Of a stretch of DNA of 64,000 bases, positions 44,301 through 55,274 are shown piece after piece. Made by a program: the position numbers and the translations under genes. Source of the stretch: Odiellus spinosus (taxonomy: Eukaryota; Arthropoda; Arachnida; Opiliones; Phalangiidae); assembly GCA_963920705.1 (NCBI GenBank), contig CAWUCO010000002.1, positions 186,001 to 250,000 of the forward strand, written 5' to 3'. The notes below the pieces were generated by a model that did no database searches, had not been told where the DNA came from, and was given only the letters and a program-made list of their open reading frames with translations. Every line of letters starts with the position of its first letter. The first letter of the stretch is position 1.

Positions 44301-47300
44301 TATGATGTATCGTCAAGAATGAAACTCCGAAATCTTTAGCATCGGGAGAGTTGGCGATTTTGACGAAAAAATTCAACGAATCATCGCACCATTTTCTGAA
44401 AAGAGGTAGAATTTTTTAAGACCTAACTGCGTCGAGTTAGTTATCTTTAAACCAGACGTTTGTTAAATACAGAAAAAAACCTAACGAATAAACAGTAAAT
44501 TAAAATATATAATTTGAATTATAATTAATATGGGATTTTTAGTCTCAACCATAGGGACTACTCGCAAATAAGGTAAATGTAGAAAAATCAGTACGAAGCA
44601 ACTAAAAACTCCGTAATATTTGGGGGTCCAAATTTTACGGAAATCTTAAAAATCTTAAAAAAATCTAGTATTATAATCAGGTGTTCATTTTGAAGATCAA
44701 GGCACCCAAATCAGATTAATTTTTTACATAAAATCGTTTTTATAGCAAAATAAATGGTTATTTTAATGTTTACGAGAATATACTAATTCTTAGAACCCGC
44801 TAGGGTTCTATGTTATGGGCCCATCATCATCTGTAATGCTATTTTGATTTCCTAAAAAATTCAGTCTCTAGCCAATCAAAACGCTCCATTCTCCCATAGA
44901 ATAACATTAAAATCGACTCTTTCGAGGACAAGTCCAGTGATTGACAGAACTAAAAGAGGAATTATTTGTTACAGTTATAATCACTTTTAAATGGTAGAGC
45001 AAGGTTCGAATGTTGAACTTTTCAAGTTTCATTTAAAAATATTAAGTCCAAGTATTTTAAAATTAATTCTGAAGTTGACCCTTTTTTTGGTACTTAGCTG
45101 GTATCGCGCATGGCCAAATTCGTAATGTTATTCTATGGGATTTGGTTTTTTGAAAGTGGCTTACCTTTCAGATTTATTTTCTAATACTTCCGGATATTTT
45201 TCAGACGTGGATTTTCCGTGTGGTATGAATTAAGTTTCAAGCTTTATTTTAAGACTAATTTCATAATTTTACACCGATTAGTTGGCCCACAATCTATTTA
45301 TGAAAACGGACGAAAAAGTAAGGCGGAGAAATAGATTCGCCAAAAACCTAAGCCTAATTTGACAAATTAGGCTTAGGTTTTATATGGCTTTTTAAAATCA
45401 CGTGCAGGACTCGTGGAGGAGAGCGCTTGATTTGGAGGCTATGGGTATTGAACTCTGACTTAATTTCTCCTTCTTCATATTTTTGCCGTTTATGAAATTA
45501 GTCTAAAACTAAAGCCCGTAAAAGATCTGGAATCATTAGAAAATAAATCTGAAAGGTAAGTCTCTTACAAAAAATCTAAATCCCATAGAATTACATTAAT
45601 TTTCAATTTTTCTGCCTTTTTTTTTTGCCGTTTTTATAAATAGACTGTGGCCAAACTAATCGGTGTAATATTATGAAATTAGTCTTAAAATAAAGCCCGA
45701 AAAATATCTGGAATCATTAGAAAATAAATCTGAAAGGTAAGTCTCGTACAAAAAATCTAAATCCCATAGAATAACATTAAGTTTCAATTTCTCCGCCTTA
45801 AAACTTAAAAGTACTCTCCTTTTTAAAAATGTGAAAGTCCGAACGACTTGGCATTTCGAACGGCAATAAGGAAGGTATTAACATCCAAAATAATGAAAAA
45901 AATAATTTAAATTTAGTTTAAAGGGTAATGGGAAAAATATGAAGATTTCGCTGCGGCTGTTGAAGGTATTAACATAAAAAATGATGAAAAAATTATTTTA
46001 AATCTGGTTTAAGGGTAATGGGGAAAATATAAAGATTTCGCTGCGGTTGACGGAGGTATTAACATCAAAAAATGATGAAAAAATAAATTTTAATTGGGAT
46101 TAAAGGGCACTGGTAAAAATGTAGAGATTTGACTGGAATCAAGTGCGGCTGCCGGAGGTATTAACATAAAAAATTATGAAAAAATTAATTTTAATTGGGA
46201 TTAAAGGGCACTGGTAAAAATGTAGAGATTTGACTGGAATCAAGTGCGGCTGCCGGAGGTATTAACATAAAAAAATATGAAAAAATTAATTTTAATTGGG
46301 ATTAAAGGGCACTGGTAAAAATGTAGAGATTTGACTGAATCAAGTGTGGCTGCCGCAGCTATTAACATCAAAAATTATGAAAAAATTAATTTTAATTGGG
46401 ATTAAAGGGCACTGGTAAAAATGTAGAGATTTGACTGGAATCAAGTGCGGCTGCCGGAGGTATTAACATCAAAAATTATGAAAAAATAAATTTTAATTGG
46501 GATTAAAGGGCACTGGTAAAAATGTAGAAATTCGACTGGAATCAAGTGCGGCTGCCCCAGCTATTAACATCAAATATTATGAAAAAATAAATTTTAATTG
46601 GGATTAAAGGGCACTGGTAAAAATGTAGAGATTTGACTGGAATCAAGTGCGGCTGCCGGAGGTATTAACATCAAAAATTATGAAAAAATTAATTTTAATT
46701 GGGATTAAAGGGCACTGGTAAAAATGTAGAAATTTGACTGGAATCAAGTGCGGCTGCCCCAGCTATTAACATCAAAAATTATGAAAAAAATAAATTTTAA
46801 TTGGGATTAAAGGGCACTGGTAAAAATGTAGAGATTTGACTGGAATCAAGTGCGGCTGCCAGAGGTATTAACATCAAAAATTATGAAAAAATAAATTTTA
46901 ATTGGGATTAAAGGGCACTGGTAAAAATGTAGAGATTTGACTGGAATCAAGTGCGGCTGCCGGAGGTATTAACATCAAAAATTATGAAAAAATTAATTTT
47001 AATTGGGATTAAAGGGCACTGGTAAAAATGTAGAAATTTGACTGGAATCAAGTGCGGCTGCCCCAGCTATTAACATCAAAAATTATGAAAAAAATTTATT
47101 TTAATTGGGTTTAAAGGGCAATGGTAAAAATGTAGAGATCTGACTGAATCAAGTGCGGCTGTCGCAGCTATTAACATCAAAAATTGTGAAAAAATTAATT
47201 TTAATTGGGTTTTAAGGGCAATGGTAAAAATGTAGAGATCCGACTGAATCAAGTGCGGCTGCCCCAGCTATTAAAATCAAAAATTATGAAAAAATTAATT

Positions 47301-50300
47301 TTAATTCGGTTTAAAGGGCAATGATAAAAATGTAGAGATCTGACTGAATCAAGTGAGGCTGCCGCAGCTATTAACATCAAAAATTATGAAAAAATTAATT
47401 TTAACTGGGTTTAAAGGGCAATGATAAAAATGAAGAAATTTGACTAAATCAAGTGCAGCTGCCGCAGCTATTAACATCAAAAATTATGAAAAAATTAGTT
47501 TTAATTGGTTTTAAAGAACAATGGTAAAAATGTAGAGATCCGACTGAATCAAGTGCGGCTGCCCCAGCTATTAACATCAAAAATAATGAAAAAATTAATT
47601 TTAATTGGGATTAAAGGGCACTGGTAAAAATGTAGAAATTTGACTGGAATCAAGTGCGGCTGCCCCAGCTATTAACATCAAAAATTATGAAAAAAAATTA
47701 TTTTAATTGGGTTTAAAGGGCAATGTTAAAAATGTAGAGATTTGACTGAATCACTTTTTAAAGGGCTAGTCTTTTAATATAGAAGTTAACACTTTCGTGC
47801 TAGACTGAAGTGACAGATATTATATCAAAAATGTCTTTGCGAACAAAGACCCAGAAGGACATGTTATGGCCTTGAATGTCTGAAGTGACAGATATTTAAT
47901 TTTCTTTTAAAACATTAAATTTAAATACAATTAAATTTTCTTTTAAAACATGAAATTTAAATATAATTAGATTTTCTTTTAAAACGAAATTTAAATATAA
48001 TCACAATCTGGCACGATTTAGAGTTTCAAATTTCAAAACAACTGATTTTATTCACTCGGAAATATTTAAGAAAAAACATAACAGACGATTTTCTCCCATT
48101 GACGCTTAACATTAAATTTCGCTTAATTATTTTTCAGGGATTACGTGTGAAACAAAACGAAACTTTTCGTTCGATAGAAAAATTTACTTAATTTAGCTTT
48201 GGCTTTAGGCGTAGAATCAAAGTTCTATGATCTGATCTCATACCTTAATTGGATAATGTTTTCTATGGATAATGTTTTATTATAACTCCTCGACTTTAGT
48301 CGAGGCAATTCGTTCATGTTAGCTTATGAATGCTTATACAAGGAATTTAAAGGGAATAAAAATTCCCCATATTTTAATTTTTAATCTAGGTTGCAAACGA
48401 ACAAACCTAATCCATGGATAATGTTTTATTACAACTCCTCGACTTTAGTCGAGGCAATTCGTTCATGTTAGCTTATGAATGCTTATACAAGGAATTTAAA
48501 GGGAAAAAAATTCCCCATATTTTAATTTTTAATTTAGGTTGCAAACGAACAAACCTAATCCATGGATAATGTTTTGTTATAACTCCTCGACTTTAGTCGA
48601 GGCAATTCGTTCATGTTAGCTTATGAATGCTTATACAAGGAATTTAAAGGGAAAAAAATTCCCCATATTTTAATTTTTAATTTAGGTTGCAAACGAACAA
48701 ACCTAATCCATGGATAATGTTTTGTTATAACTCCTCGACTTTAGTCGAGGCAATACGTTCATGTTAGCTTATGAATGCTTATACAAGGAATTTAAAGGGA
48801 ATAAAAATTCCCCATATTTTAATTTAGGTTGCAAACGAACAAACCTAATCCATGGATAATGTTTTATTATAACTCCTAATAACTAATTAGTGGTCCCTTA
48901 TGGAAATCATCATTTTAATTGTACGGTTTTAATGAAAAGAAAAATGAAGGTATTACAATTTATTTAAAAACCTTATCCGCTCTAAAATTCGTCGCTTTGA
49001 AGTTCTCTTCCCTCGCGCGCGCAATATAGCTTTGAAAGTACAAATTGTTATGGTTTGCGTCGTCTGCTAAGTTAGAAAAGAAGGTGACTTTAAACGGGCT
49101 TTAAAAAACACATTTCCCTTTATCATATACCCATTCCAATAAACCGGCGAGTATTTTTAACGATCCGTTCAATCGCGAGTCGTGGAAATTCGGGTTAAAT
49201 TAAGAAAAAAAAAGGGGATTCGCGTTATACTGAAAAATAACAGTTCAATACACGTTTTCCCTGAAAAATAATTAAGCGAAATTTAATGTTAAGCGTCAAT
49301 GGGAGAAAATCGTCTGTTATGTTTTTTCTTAAATATTTCCGAGTGAATAAAATCAGTTGTTTTGAAATTTGAAACTCTAAATCGTGCCAGATTGTGATTA
49401 TATTTAAATTTCGTTTTAAAAGAAAATCTAATTGTATTTAAATTTAATGTTTTAAAAGAAAATTAAATATCTGTCACTTCAGACATTCAAGGCCATAACA
49501 TGTCCTTCTGGGTCTTTGTTCGCAAAGACATTTTTGATATAATATATTATGATATATACATTGTCCCAACCTTGAAAAACTCGTACATTTCCCAGAAACA
49601 AATTCTATTTAACCGTCATTTTTGTTGGTTCCAAGGTTGAGAAATATGCTATACTACGTCCCAACCATGAAAAACTGATACATTTCCCCTAGAAACAAGT
49701 TCTACTTAGCAGCGATTTTTATCGCTTTCAAGGTTGAGGAAAAGTATAGGATTTCCTATTTTATACTAATATCTATTTATCGAGCGTTTCTGATCGTGTC
49801 TAGAATTGTAATAGATGGTCTGGCTTATAATTAAATTCCTGTTCGGTGATTTAAATAGGTTGTTCGAGTTGTTAGAAGTAATTGAAACACCCTTAGTCAT
49901 AATTAGAAACGAAGCTCAGGAATAGCGTGCCAATTAGCGCTAGCTGAAGATCAAAACTCTTTTTCCATTACGAAACGGGCTTTAAAATCGCGTGAAAGCT
50001 CAAACTATAGGGAAATTTGATCAATATTGAGAGAACTTAGTTTGGATACTAGAGAACGGGTTTGACTCGAATTTAACTATGAAAAGCGAAACTAGTATTA
50101 TTATATTATTAGGATATTAATATTATATTATGATATATTTAATACTCGCTTCAATCTGTCCTCGGAGACTCCCTCGCCGAGAGCGTAAGGCAGCCAAAGT
50201 CCGGCGCTACCGTCTCCAGTCGTATTGGGCGAATATTCGTGGGACATTAAAGTGACCTCGGCCTTCGGAAAATTGTTAATAACTCGCCAAGCTGTCGTGA

Positions 50301-50352
50301 CCCCCATTACTCCCCCGCCTAACACGGCGATCTTTAACTTATTCGCTGCCAT
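38210..50352 (-). CDS. DDO: D-aspartate oxidase, ten exons
   Basis: Ten exons on the minus strand encode about 339 residues, the usual length of D-aspartate/D-amino-acid oxidases, which use FAD to oxidise acidic D-amino acids to oxo-acids, ammonia and H2O2 in peroxisomes. In transcript order: 50352-50146, 44394-44284, 43741-43659, 43215-43150, 42457-42403, 41872-41771, 41709-41651, 41581-41464, 40270-40172 and 38329-38210. Visible features are the FAD-binding GGGVMG near the N-terminus, [37 protein letters not shown], the substrate-binding Arg in [12 protein letters not shown] near the end, and a C-terminal SRL, a PTS1 peroxisomal signal. D-aspartate rather than neutral D-amino-acid specificity is likely but not proven. 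All introns are GT/AG with matching phases except the first junction, where one extra A follows the acceptor. The first intron (5.8 kb) is almost entirely repeats. Confidence 0.93.
40172..40270 (-). CDS. DDO: D-aspartate oxidase exon 9: substrate-binding Arg
   Basis: Acceptor CGTTACAG|AGCGCC; donor TTACAA|GTAAGA; 33 codons, phase 0. Encodes [16 protein letters not shown]; the Arg of GLRP binds the substrate carboxylate in this family. Confidence 0.95.
40838..41202. mobile_element. hAT-like MITE in a D-aspartate oxidase intron
   Basis: Ends are 'cagggttgcca' on the left and 'tggcaaccct' on the right. Flanking 8-mers AACTTATA and AACTTTTA differ at one position, as expected for an old 8-bp target duplication. 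The interior has repeated 'gtcagggaatttgaaaat' units. No transposase. Confidence 0.75.
41464..41581 (-). CDS. DDO: D-aspartate oxidase exon 8
   Basis: Acceptor TGTATAG|CCAAGA; donor CTGTTG|GTAGGT, phase 0. Encodes [15 protein letters not shown] and ILPSL, conserved in the family. Confidence 0.95.
41651..41709 (-). CDS. DDO: D-aspartate oxidase exon 7
   Basis: Acceptor ATTTCCAG|GTTAAC; donor CCCAA|GTACGA, phase 2. Encodes [19 protein letters not shown], the strand that places the substrate-pocket tyrosine region. Confidence 0.92.
41771..41872 (-). CDS. DDO: D-aspartate oxidase exon 6
   Basis: Thirty-four codons, phase 0 at both ends, donor GTTAAG|GTATTT. Encodes [18 protein letters not shown] and YPIRGQVVK, two hallmark motifs. 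Confidence 0.95.
42403..42457 (-). CDS. DDO: D-aspartate oxidase exon 5
   Basis: Acceptor CGCGTTAG|GTTTCA; donor CACGAA|GTACGT. Encodes [15 protein letters not shown], which corresponds to the conserved GG.....R.I..L.EL. Its 55-bp length is exactly what links the phases of exons 4 and 6. Confidence 0.85.
43150..43215 (-). CDS. DDO: D-aspartate oxidase exon 4
   Basis: Acceptor CATTTCAG|ATTTGG; donor GAGAG|GTAAAA. Twenty-two codons, including [20 protein letters not shown], which corresponds to the FG..FTT...C..YLPWL segment. Confidence 0.88.
43659..43741 (-). CDS. DDO: D-aspartate oxidase exon 3
   Basis: Acceptor TTTTTCAG|GAAATT; donor TACAG|GTCGGT, phase 2. Encodes [20 protein letters not shown], which aligns with the 'VPFWADVVLGFRKMTEAEL' region of relatives. 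Confidence 0.9.
43885..44160 (-). mobile_element. Relic of the hairpin-ended element (copy 4)
   Basis: 'tttttagctacacc', an inverted G/C-rich loop, and 'attcgatgttccgccgccg' parallel 50668-50720 of copy 3. The stretch continues through 'aacaagtagtcgcg'. The tandem-array arm is missing. Confidence 0.6.
44284..44395 (-). CDS. DDO: D-aspartate oxidase exon 2
   Basis: Encodes [16 protein letters not shown] and [13 protein letters not shown], matching the family's second block. After the acceptor CTTTTCAG there are four A; the frame needs only three to join exon 1 in phase 0. An extra base, an assembly error or an unseen mini-exon would explain this. Donor CAAAAG|GTTCGT. Confidence 0.88.
45120..45800. 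repeat. Inverted and direct repeats, MITE-like, with a 17-bp hairpin
   Basis: 45125-45310 is the reverse complement of 45640-45795 ('attctatgggattt', 'cctttcagatttattttcta', 'acaccgattagtt'), and 45480-45610 is a direct copy of the latter. At 45344-45360/45364-45380 a perfect 17-bp stem ('aaacctaagcctaattt') has a three-base loop. Confidence 0.75.
45900..47757 (+). repeat. 101-bp satellite array in D-aspartate oxidase intron 1
   Basis: About 18 tandem units. The unit includes 'gggattaaagggcactgg', 'aaaaatgtagagatttgac' and 'caagtgcggctgcc'. Two variant classes ('ggaggtattaac' and 'ccagctattaac') alternate in part of the array, suggesting a two-unit higher-order repeat. No open frame. Confidence 0.93.
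47820..49545. mobile_element. Foldback element with internal tandem units
   Basis: Inverted arms at 47820-48138 and 49260-49545 share 'gcgaacaaagacccagaagg', 'ggccttgaatgtctgaagtg' and 'gcttaattatttttcagg'. Between them are four tandem units of about 149 bp (48258-48868) and a non-repetitive stretch (48870-49259). No transposase. It lies within D-aspartate oxidase intron 1. Confidence 0.88.
48258..48868 (+). repeat. Four 149-bp tandem units, hairpin-rich
   Basis: Units are almost identical. Each contains the perfect stem CCTCGAC/GTCGAGG with a TTTA loop and the 'aaggaatttaaaggga' block. High similarity suggests recent amplification or conversion. Confidence 0.92.
49560..49760. repeat. Two imperfect direct copies of about 100 bp
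   Basis: 'ccttgaaaaactcgtacatttccc' in shortened forms, and 'ttccaaggttgag', recur at 49570-49650 and 49668-49740. The start and end of each copy are complementary ('caaccttgaaa'), so each unit can fold. Confidence 0.65.
50146..50352 (-). CDS. DDO: D-aspartate oxidase exon 1: FAD-binding N-terminus
   Basis: ATG at 50352-50350; 69 codons to the donor AAGCGA|GTATTA, phase 0. Encodes [16 protein letters not shown] (Rossmann GxGxxG) and the conserved [12 protein letters not shown]. Confidence 0.95.
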
Positions 50353-50650
50353 CTTAAGAAAATAAAATAAAAACGAATTACGTTGAACGAGGAAACTAAT
50401 AAGAGATTGCTCCCCTGCGCGAAATGACTGAATATCTTCCTCTTATCGACTTTCTCGTTAAGAGCCCTAAGATCAGGGACACGTGTACTAGTAGTACGCG
50501 TTATCTACTTATCTCTTTGGCCAACTGACAAAGTTTAATGGGTGGGGGAGGGGAGTGATTCAAGGTGGAGAAACTATCTTCGATTAAAAAATGACAGTCG
50601 AATATCGAAGTGGGTTAAACCTATTAGGATATAGAGGGGTGAACGAGAGT
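50353..50650. other. Upstream region of the D-aspartate oxidase gene
   Basis: Immediately upstream of the start codon on the minus strand. No TATA box in a convincing place. 50540-50560 is G-rich. The promoter presumably lies here. Confidence 0.4.
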
Positions 50651-50659
50651 TGGACTGCC

Positions 50660-51640
50660 CCGTTTTTAGCTACACCAAAAGTGTAGCTATTATATTCGAT
50701 GGTTCGCCGCCGCCGGAGTTGGAAATGACGAAAATCAAGTAATCGCGTAAAAGCTTGAAAATCATGAATACCCCTTAATGAACTGTAGTACTACGTTCGC
50801 AATTACGTCATCGGAGGAATACGTCATCGGAAGAAAACGTCATCACCGTCGGCGTTTGAATTTCCAATGAAATTCATGTTTTAGTTATTAGCTTTTTCTT
50901 GCTATATAAGTTTAATCACTACGGTTCATTGTCCAGCAGCTACCGTTACTCGTTTGTTATTTAGTAATGATCCACGAACGCCTATATAGTATCTTTTGGT
51001 TGCGAATCTATTTAAGGCAGCCTTCTGAGGTTATAATTATTAATGAATTGAAACGTAATATTCATTTAAATTAAAATTAAAACTATCTAAATGATTTAAC
51101 TTAATCTAAAAACCAATGTTGCTGAAAATTTAATTTAATATAAAAAATATTTTCGAAGATATAAAGGCGCGTTGACACGAGTATCCAAGGTAAAATAGAA
51201 ATAAAGATTAGATATAAAGGCGCGTTCACACGGGTATCCAAGGTTAAAATAAAGATTAGATTTAAAGGCGCGTTCACACGGGTTTAAAAGTTGAAAATAA
51301 CTAAATAGATATAAAGGCGCGTTCACACGGGTTTATAAGTTGAAAATAAATAAATATTAGCTATAAAGCCGCGTTCACAAGATAAATTAATAATGATAAG
51401 ATATAAAGTCGCGTTCACACGGGTATATATGTTGAAAATAAATAAATATTAGATATAAAGAAGCGTTCAAAAGATAAATTATTAAAGATTAGATATAAAG
51501 GCGCGTTCACACGGGTTTAAAAGTTGAAAATAACTAAATAGAAATAAAGGCGCGTTCACACGGGTTTATAAGTTGAAAATAAATAAATATTAGATATAAA
51601 GCCGCGTTCACAAGATAAATTAATAATGATTAGATATAAA
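50660..51640 (-). mobile_element. Non-autonomous element copy 3 with hairpin end and tandem array
   Basis: Begins with hairpin 'gctacaccaaaagtgtagc' (50671-50689), then a GC-richer part ('cgccgccgccgg'), then the unique part (50940-51170) matching 2300-2530 and 6555-6760, then a tandem array (51160-51640) of 'aaaggcgcgttcacacggg' units of about 45-60 bp. This is the most complete copy and defines the order hairpin, body, array. The open frames inside are repeat artefacts. Confidence 0.82.
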
Positions 51641-54516
51641 ATTGAAAAGTGGAAAAATGAAGTGTCATTGGTTTCAAGTGTCATTGGTGTAGCTATTCTT
51701 ATTGGCTTGACCATCATGTTTAATGACTCTTATCGCGTATTTAGAAAGAAAATAAAGTTCACTCTTCCACCAACGACACCTAGACGGTTTTACACACGCA
51801 AAAATAAATCATGATAGACCAACCCGATTTTTAACCCAAGGTAACTTAACCCTACCTCAGAGATATACAAGAATGGGGCAAAGTCACGCTTCATATGTGG
51901 GAATCAAATATTATAATCAAATGAGTTAAACAAATTAATAACTTTTATCATTATAAAACTGCTGTTAAACATTGGATTTTACAAACTAATATAGACAAAA
52001 AAAATTAATCTATAAGATTTCTTCGAAATTACACAAAGATATATTTAATAGACTGTTCGCACTTAGAATGATATTGTTGTTCATTTAAATACTGTGTCGT
52101 CGCCCACTACCATCTGTAAAATGTCCTTGGAAACAAATACAAATAATTAAATAATGACAATTAAATAAAAATTTAATATAAAGTATGGGAGGCGTTGTCT
52201 AAACGCGCGAAGGCCATCGTTTAATAATGTAACGGATTCGCGATCGCGCTATTACCGAGAACTTTTACGTTTTTAGATATTCTAAAGGAAAAGTCTACCA
52301 CTTTATTCCATAAAAGTAGCTTAATATTATCAGCAAAAGTCCATGTATCGACAGTGACGTAACAGTCCAGCATTCAACAAGGTGGATGATCATTTTTGCA
52401 TATTCTTTATTTTAAGTTTAGTACAATTTTATTGAAACGCGGATACAGACCTTGGCGAAACAAAAATAACATAGTTTTATCGAATACGAGGAGAAAGGCG
52501 AAAAATGATATTTGAAAGACAAAAAACGAAATAGGGAATTGGTTTTAAATGATCGAAAGAATATGACTTATTTTCCAGGATTATATTCCGATTCGTAACC
52601 CGAGGAATCGAGCTCCACCCCTCAACGCCGCGCTCGGATCAAAACGCGATATCTTATATTGGCTCTCTCGAATTGACGTTGGTGACGGGATAGTCGCGAA
52701 ACAAAAAATAACGAATATTTGGTCGCACCGGTTTCGCCTAAGGAAAATAAGGGCAGAGTTTCGTTAACTTAAAAAAAATAAAAAAATCTCAGAAGCACGG
52801 AAGTTGGACAAAAAATGTATTTGAAATTTCCAATGTTAAAATCCAAAAGGTTGGGATCGGTTGGGATATTTGATATCTCCTGTTCGTGAAATATTTTATA
52901 TTAAGTTGCCCTTCTTTTTCAAGTTTTTTAATAAACACAATTCGACTCAATTTCGTTCGCGCAATTGTTTTCTTTACTTTGGTTTGAATTTGTCTAGTAT
53001 TTCGGGACCTCTGACTTTGTTTTATAGCGGATTATTGAGGTTGTCAGCCCCGCCGCTAGTAATTACGTTTCACCATGAACCGATTTTGGTCCCTAATTGT
53101 CTAATTGGGACGCTCTCGATCGAGTAATTGAGTCCTCCGCGCTAACATCTTTGTCTACTTAATTTGTTCAATTTTGTTTACTCATTGAAAGTAGGTGAAA
53201 GTCATCTGATCTTTCATTTTTTTCGTCCCGAGACTAATTCGCCAATCATCAGTTCTAGGCGTAGATATATGAAAAATGACCAATGTCCTAGAGCCACAAT
53301 TCTTTCTAACGTTGATGTACAATATAGAAGCTTTTTTTTCAGTGGTCAAAGGCGAGCATTAGCGCTTGAAAATATTTTCTATTTCTGACATTTTAGGCGC
53401 GTGACTTGTTAATTTTTCATATATCTTCGATTAAATTATTTCCAATATTTCCTTCGATTAATTTACGCTTCGATTCAATTAATTTCGATTAACCACGGGA
53501 ATGGTCATGATCCGACCCCTAAACCGTGGCCTTAACGTAGACAACTGCCGCTCTTACATTAAGCCTGCTCAATTATTTCGCCGAATGAAACCCGCACTCT
53601 TTGACATTACAATATTATTATTATTTATTTAATTAAAGTGTCGTATTATCGCAAAGAGAAACGTGGTCGTTTCTCGCTACAGGGATTTCTTCAATCTTAA
53701 AATTCGTTAGACAAATAAAAATCCACTCCGTAATATATTTTAATCATCAACCGCGTCATTATATTATTTAATCGTGGTGTATTTACGTTTAGTCATTGTG
53801 AATTAATAAATGTGTATCTATATTTGGCATTTATACTCCCTAGTGGCTAGAAATATTTCTATTAATTTGATTAAACACCGCTTAACTTAGATCGGTTAAG
53901 GAAAATTCGTTAGAGAAATATGTTTGGACGAAACTATTAATTGCCGCGAATCGGCCAAATTCGGTGATTGAGCGAAATGATAATAATAACTGTTCGAGAG
54001 GAAATCGCGAGATTTTTGAATTTGACAAAGCGAACAACGATTTGTTTAATTTTACGAAACACAAAAAAAAAAAGAAATTAATAAAGGGTTGGGTCAATTA
54101 AAATAGCGACGCTAAATCATCCCCAATGTTTAATTAACAATCCAGAGGATGAGTGAATGAATGATTCGCGAGTGAATGAATTGACTCCGATCTTCGTTGA
54201 AACTAAAGTGATAGCGCGAACGCAGACCCCAATCTTCGTTATTCGTGCGTGGACAAATGATACTGTAGATGGACCCGCGACAAAATCGCAGCCGCCATTA
54301 GTTTTTGCTCGAGATATAAAATTAGCGTCTACTATTTAGTTCGCTGTAGGACGCGTACGAGATGGCGCTACATTCGCGGTATGTAGACGTATGGGATGAG
54401 ATTAGCTCGGTGAAGGACAAACTAGAGGTAATCGAAATGCCGGGAATCTAGCCACCGTCGTTGCGGGTCCCTCTACGGTATACTCGGTCCATGATTCGCG
54501 ATTCTCCCGACGTTTA
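51641..54516. other. Long stretch without a recognised gene
   Basis: Several open frames of 60-90 codons (51626-51814, 52861-53127, 53164-53388, 53882-54097) lack domains and splice context. 53650-53680 has a small hairpin (agaaacg/cgtttct). Nothing else supported. Confidence 0.5.
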
Positions 54517-54763
54517 TTATTCGGGTAATTGTGGTTTTCGCTTCGGGTTTTTGCTGTCGTAAATGGCCAGGATTGTTTCGACAAATTTGACGCTGATTGC
54601 CGCCGCCATTCCGTAGCCGAAGAGTCGAAAGGGAACGGAAAGATCGGCCATTTCGTAAGGGGTGAACAATTGGGCGATTGAATCGAGACTAAGCATTAAT
54701 TGATGTTCAATTTCCTTCGCTTCCAAGCTATTCCCAGTTGATCCTTCGTACAATCGTAGCGCC
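54517..54763 (-). CDS. Last exon of an unrecognised gene
   Basis: Acceptor CCCTTTTAG|GGCGCT; 82 codons and a stop at 54519-54517. The acceptor phase matches the donor of the exon at 55062-55274, so the two form one reading frame of about 152 residues. The peptide has an amphipathic acidic middle, an FGYGMAAAISVKFVETIL hydrophobic stretch that may be membrane-associated, and a basic Pro-rich C-terminus. An AATAAA on the minus strand (54518-54513) overlaps the stop codon. I do not recognise the family. Confidence 0.6.
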
Positions 54764-55061
54764 CTAAAAGGGAAATAACGAATACGAAACGGAAGTGGTC
54801 GAGCGCGTGCATGGGTGTCTCCACTTAAGGGCTCTTTTCCGAATATTATCGAGATATTTAATGGTTGGTATTCGTAAAAAACGAGTTACTCGTCCCCTTT
54901 AAAGTTTATTATTCGTAATCGTTCCATACATTCGCGGGTAATTAACCGATTATTTACTCGAAATACCGATCATTAGTATCGCGCGAAATGAGATTGGCCG
55001 AATCAGACGGGTCGCGATTCGCATTTCGCGTCGAGTTGTTTCTTTTTAACGGATCGCTTAC

Positions 55062-55274
55062 CAGTTCACCACGGTTTCGTGCATTTGGGCGTCGTACTCG
55101 AACAGCCTCGACTCCGTCATTCCCATAAATAATAACTGCGTAAATAATTGGACCGAGGCCGCTTTCTTCGAGACGTAAATGACGCTCATGTCATACGTGC
55201 TATAGGCGTACGATAAAGTCATCCACGACGTATCCCAATTTCCTCCGTACTCTAGATCAAATATAAGGACGCGT
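55062..55274 (-). CDS. Internal exon of the same unrecognised gene
   Basis: Acceptor CGTTTCAAG|ACGCG and donor AACTG|GTAAGC, phase 2, joined to the exon at 54763. It encodes about 70 residues rich in aromatic and Ser/Thr residues, including FDLEYGGNWDTSWMTLSYAY. No Cys and no known motif. The exon must be preceded by another ending in phase 2, which I could not locate with confidence. Confidence 0.6.

Noticed and set aside
52861-53388. Membrane-protein-like open frames
   Set aside because: Hydrophobic runs come from T-rich DNA; no splice sites or family pattern.
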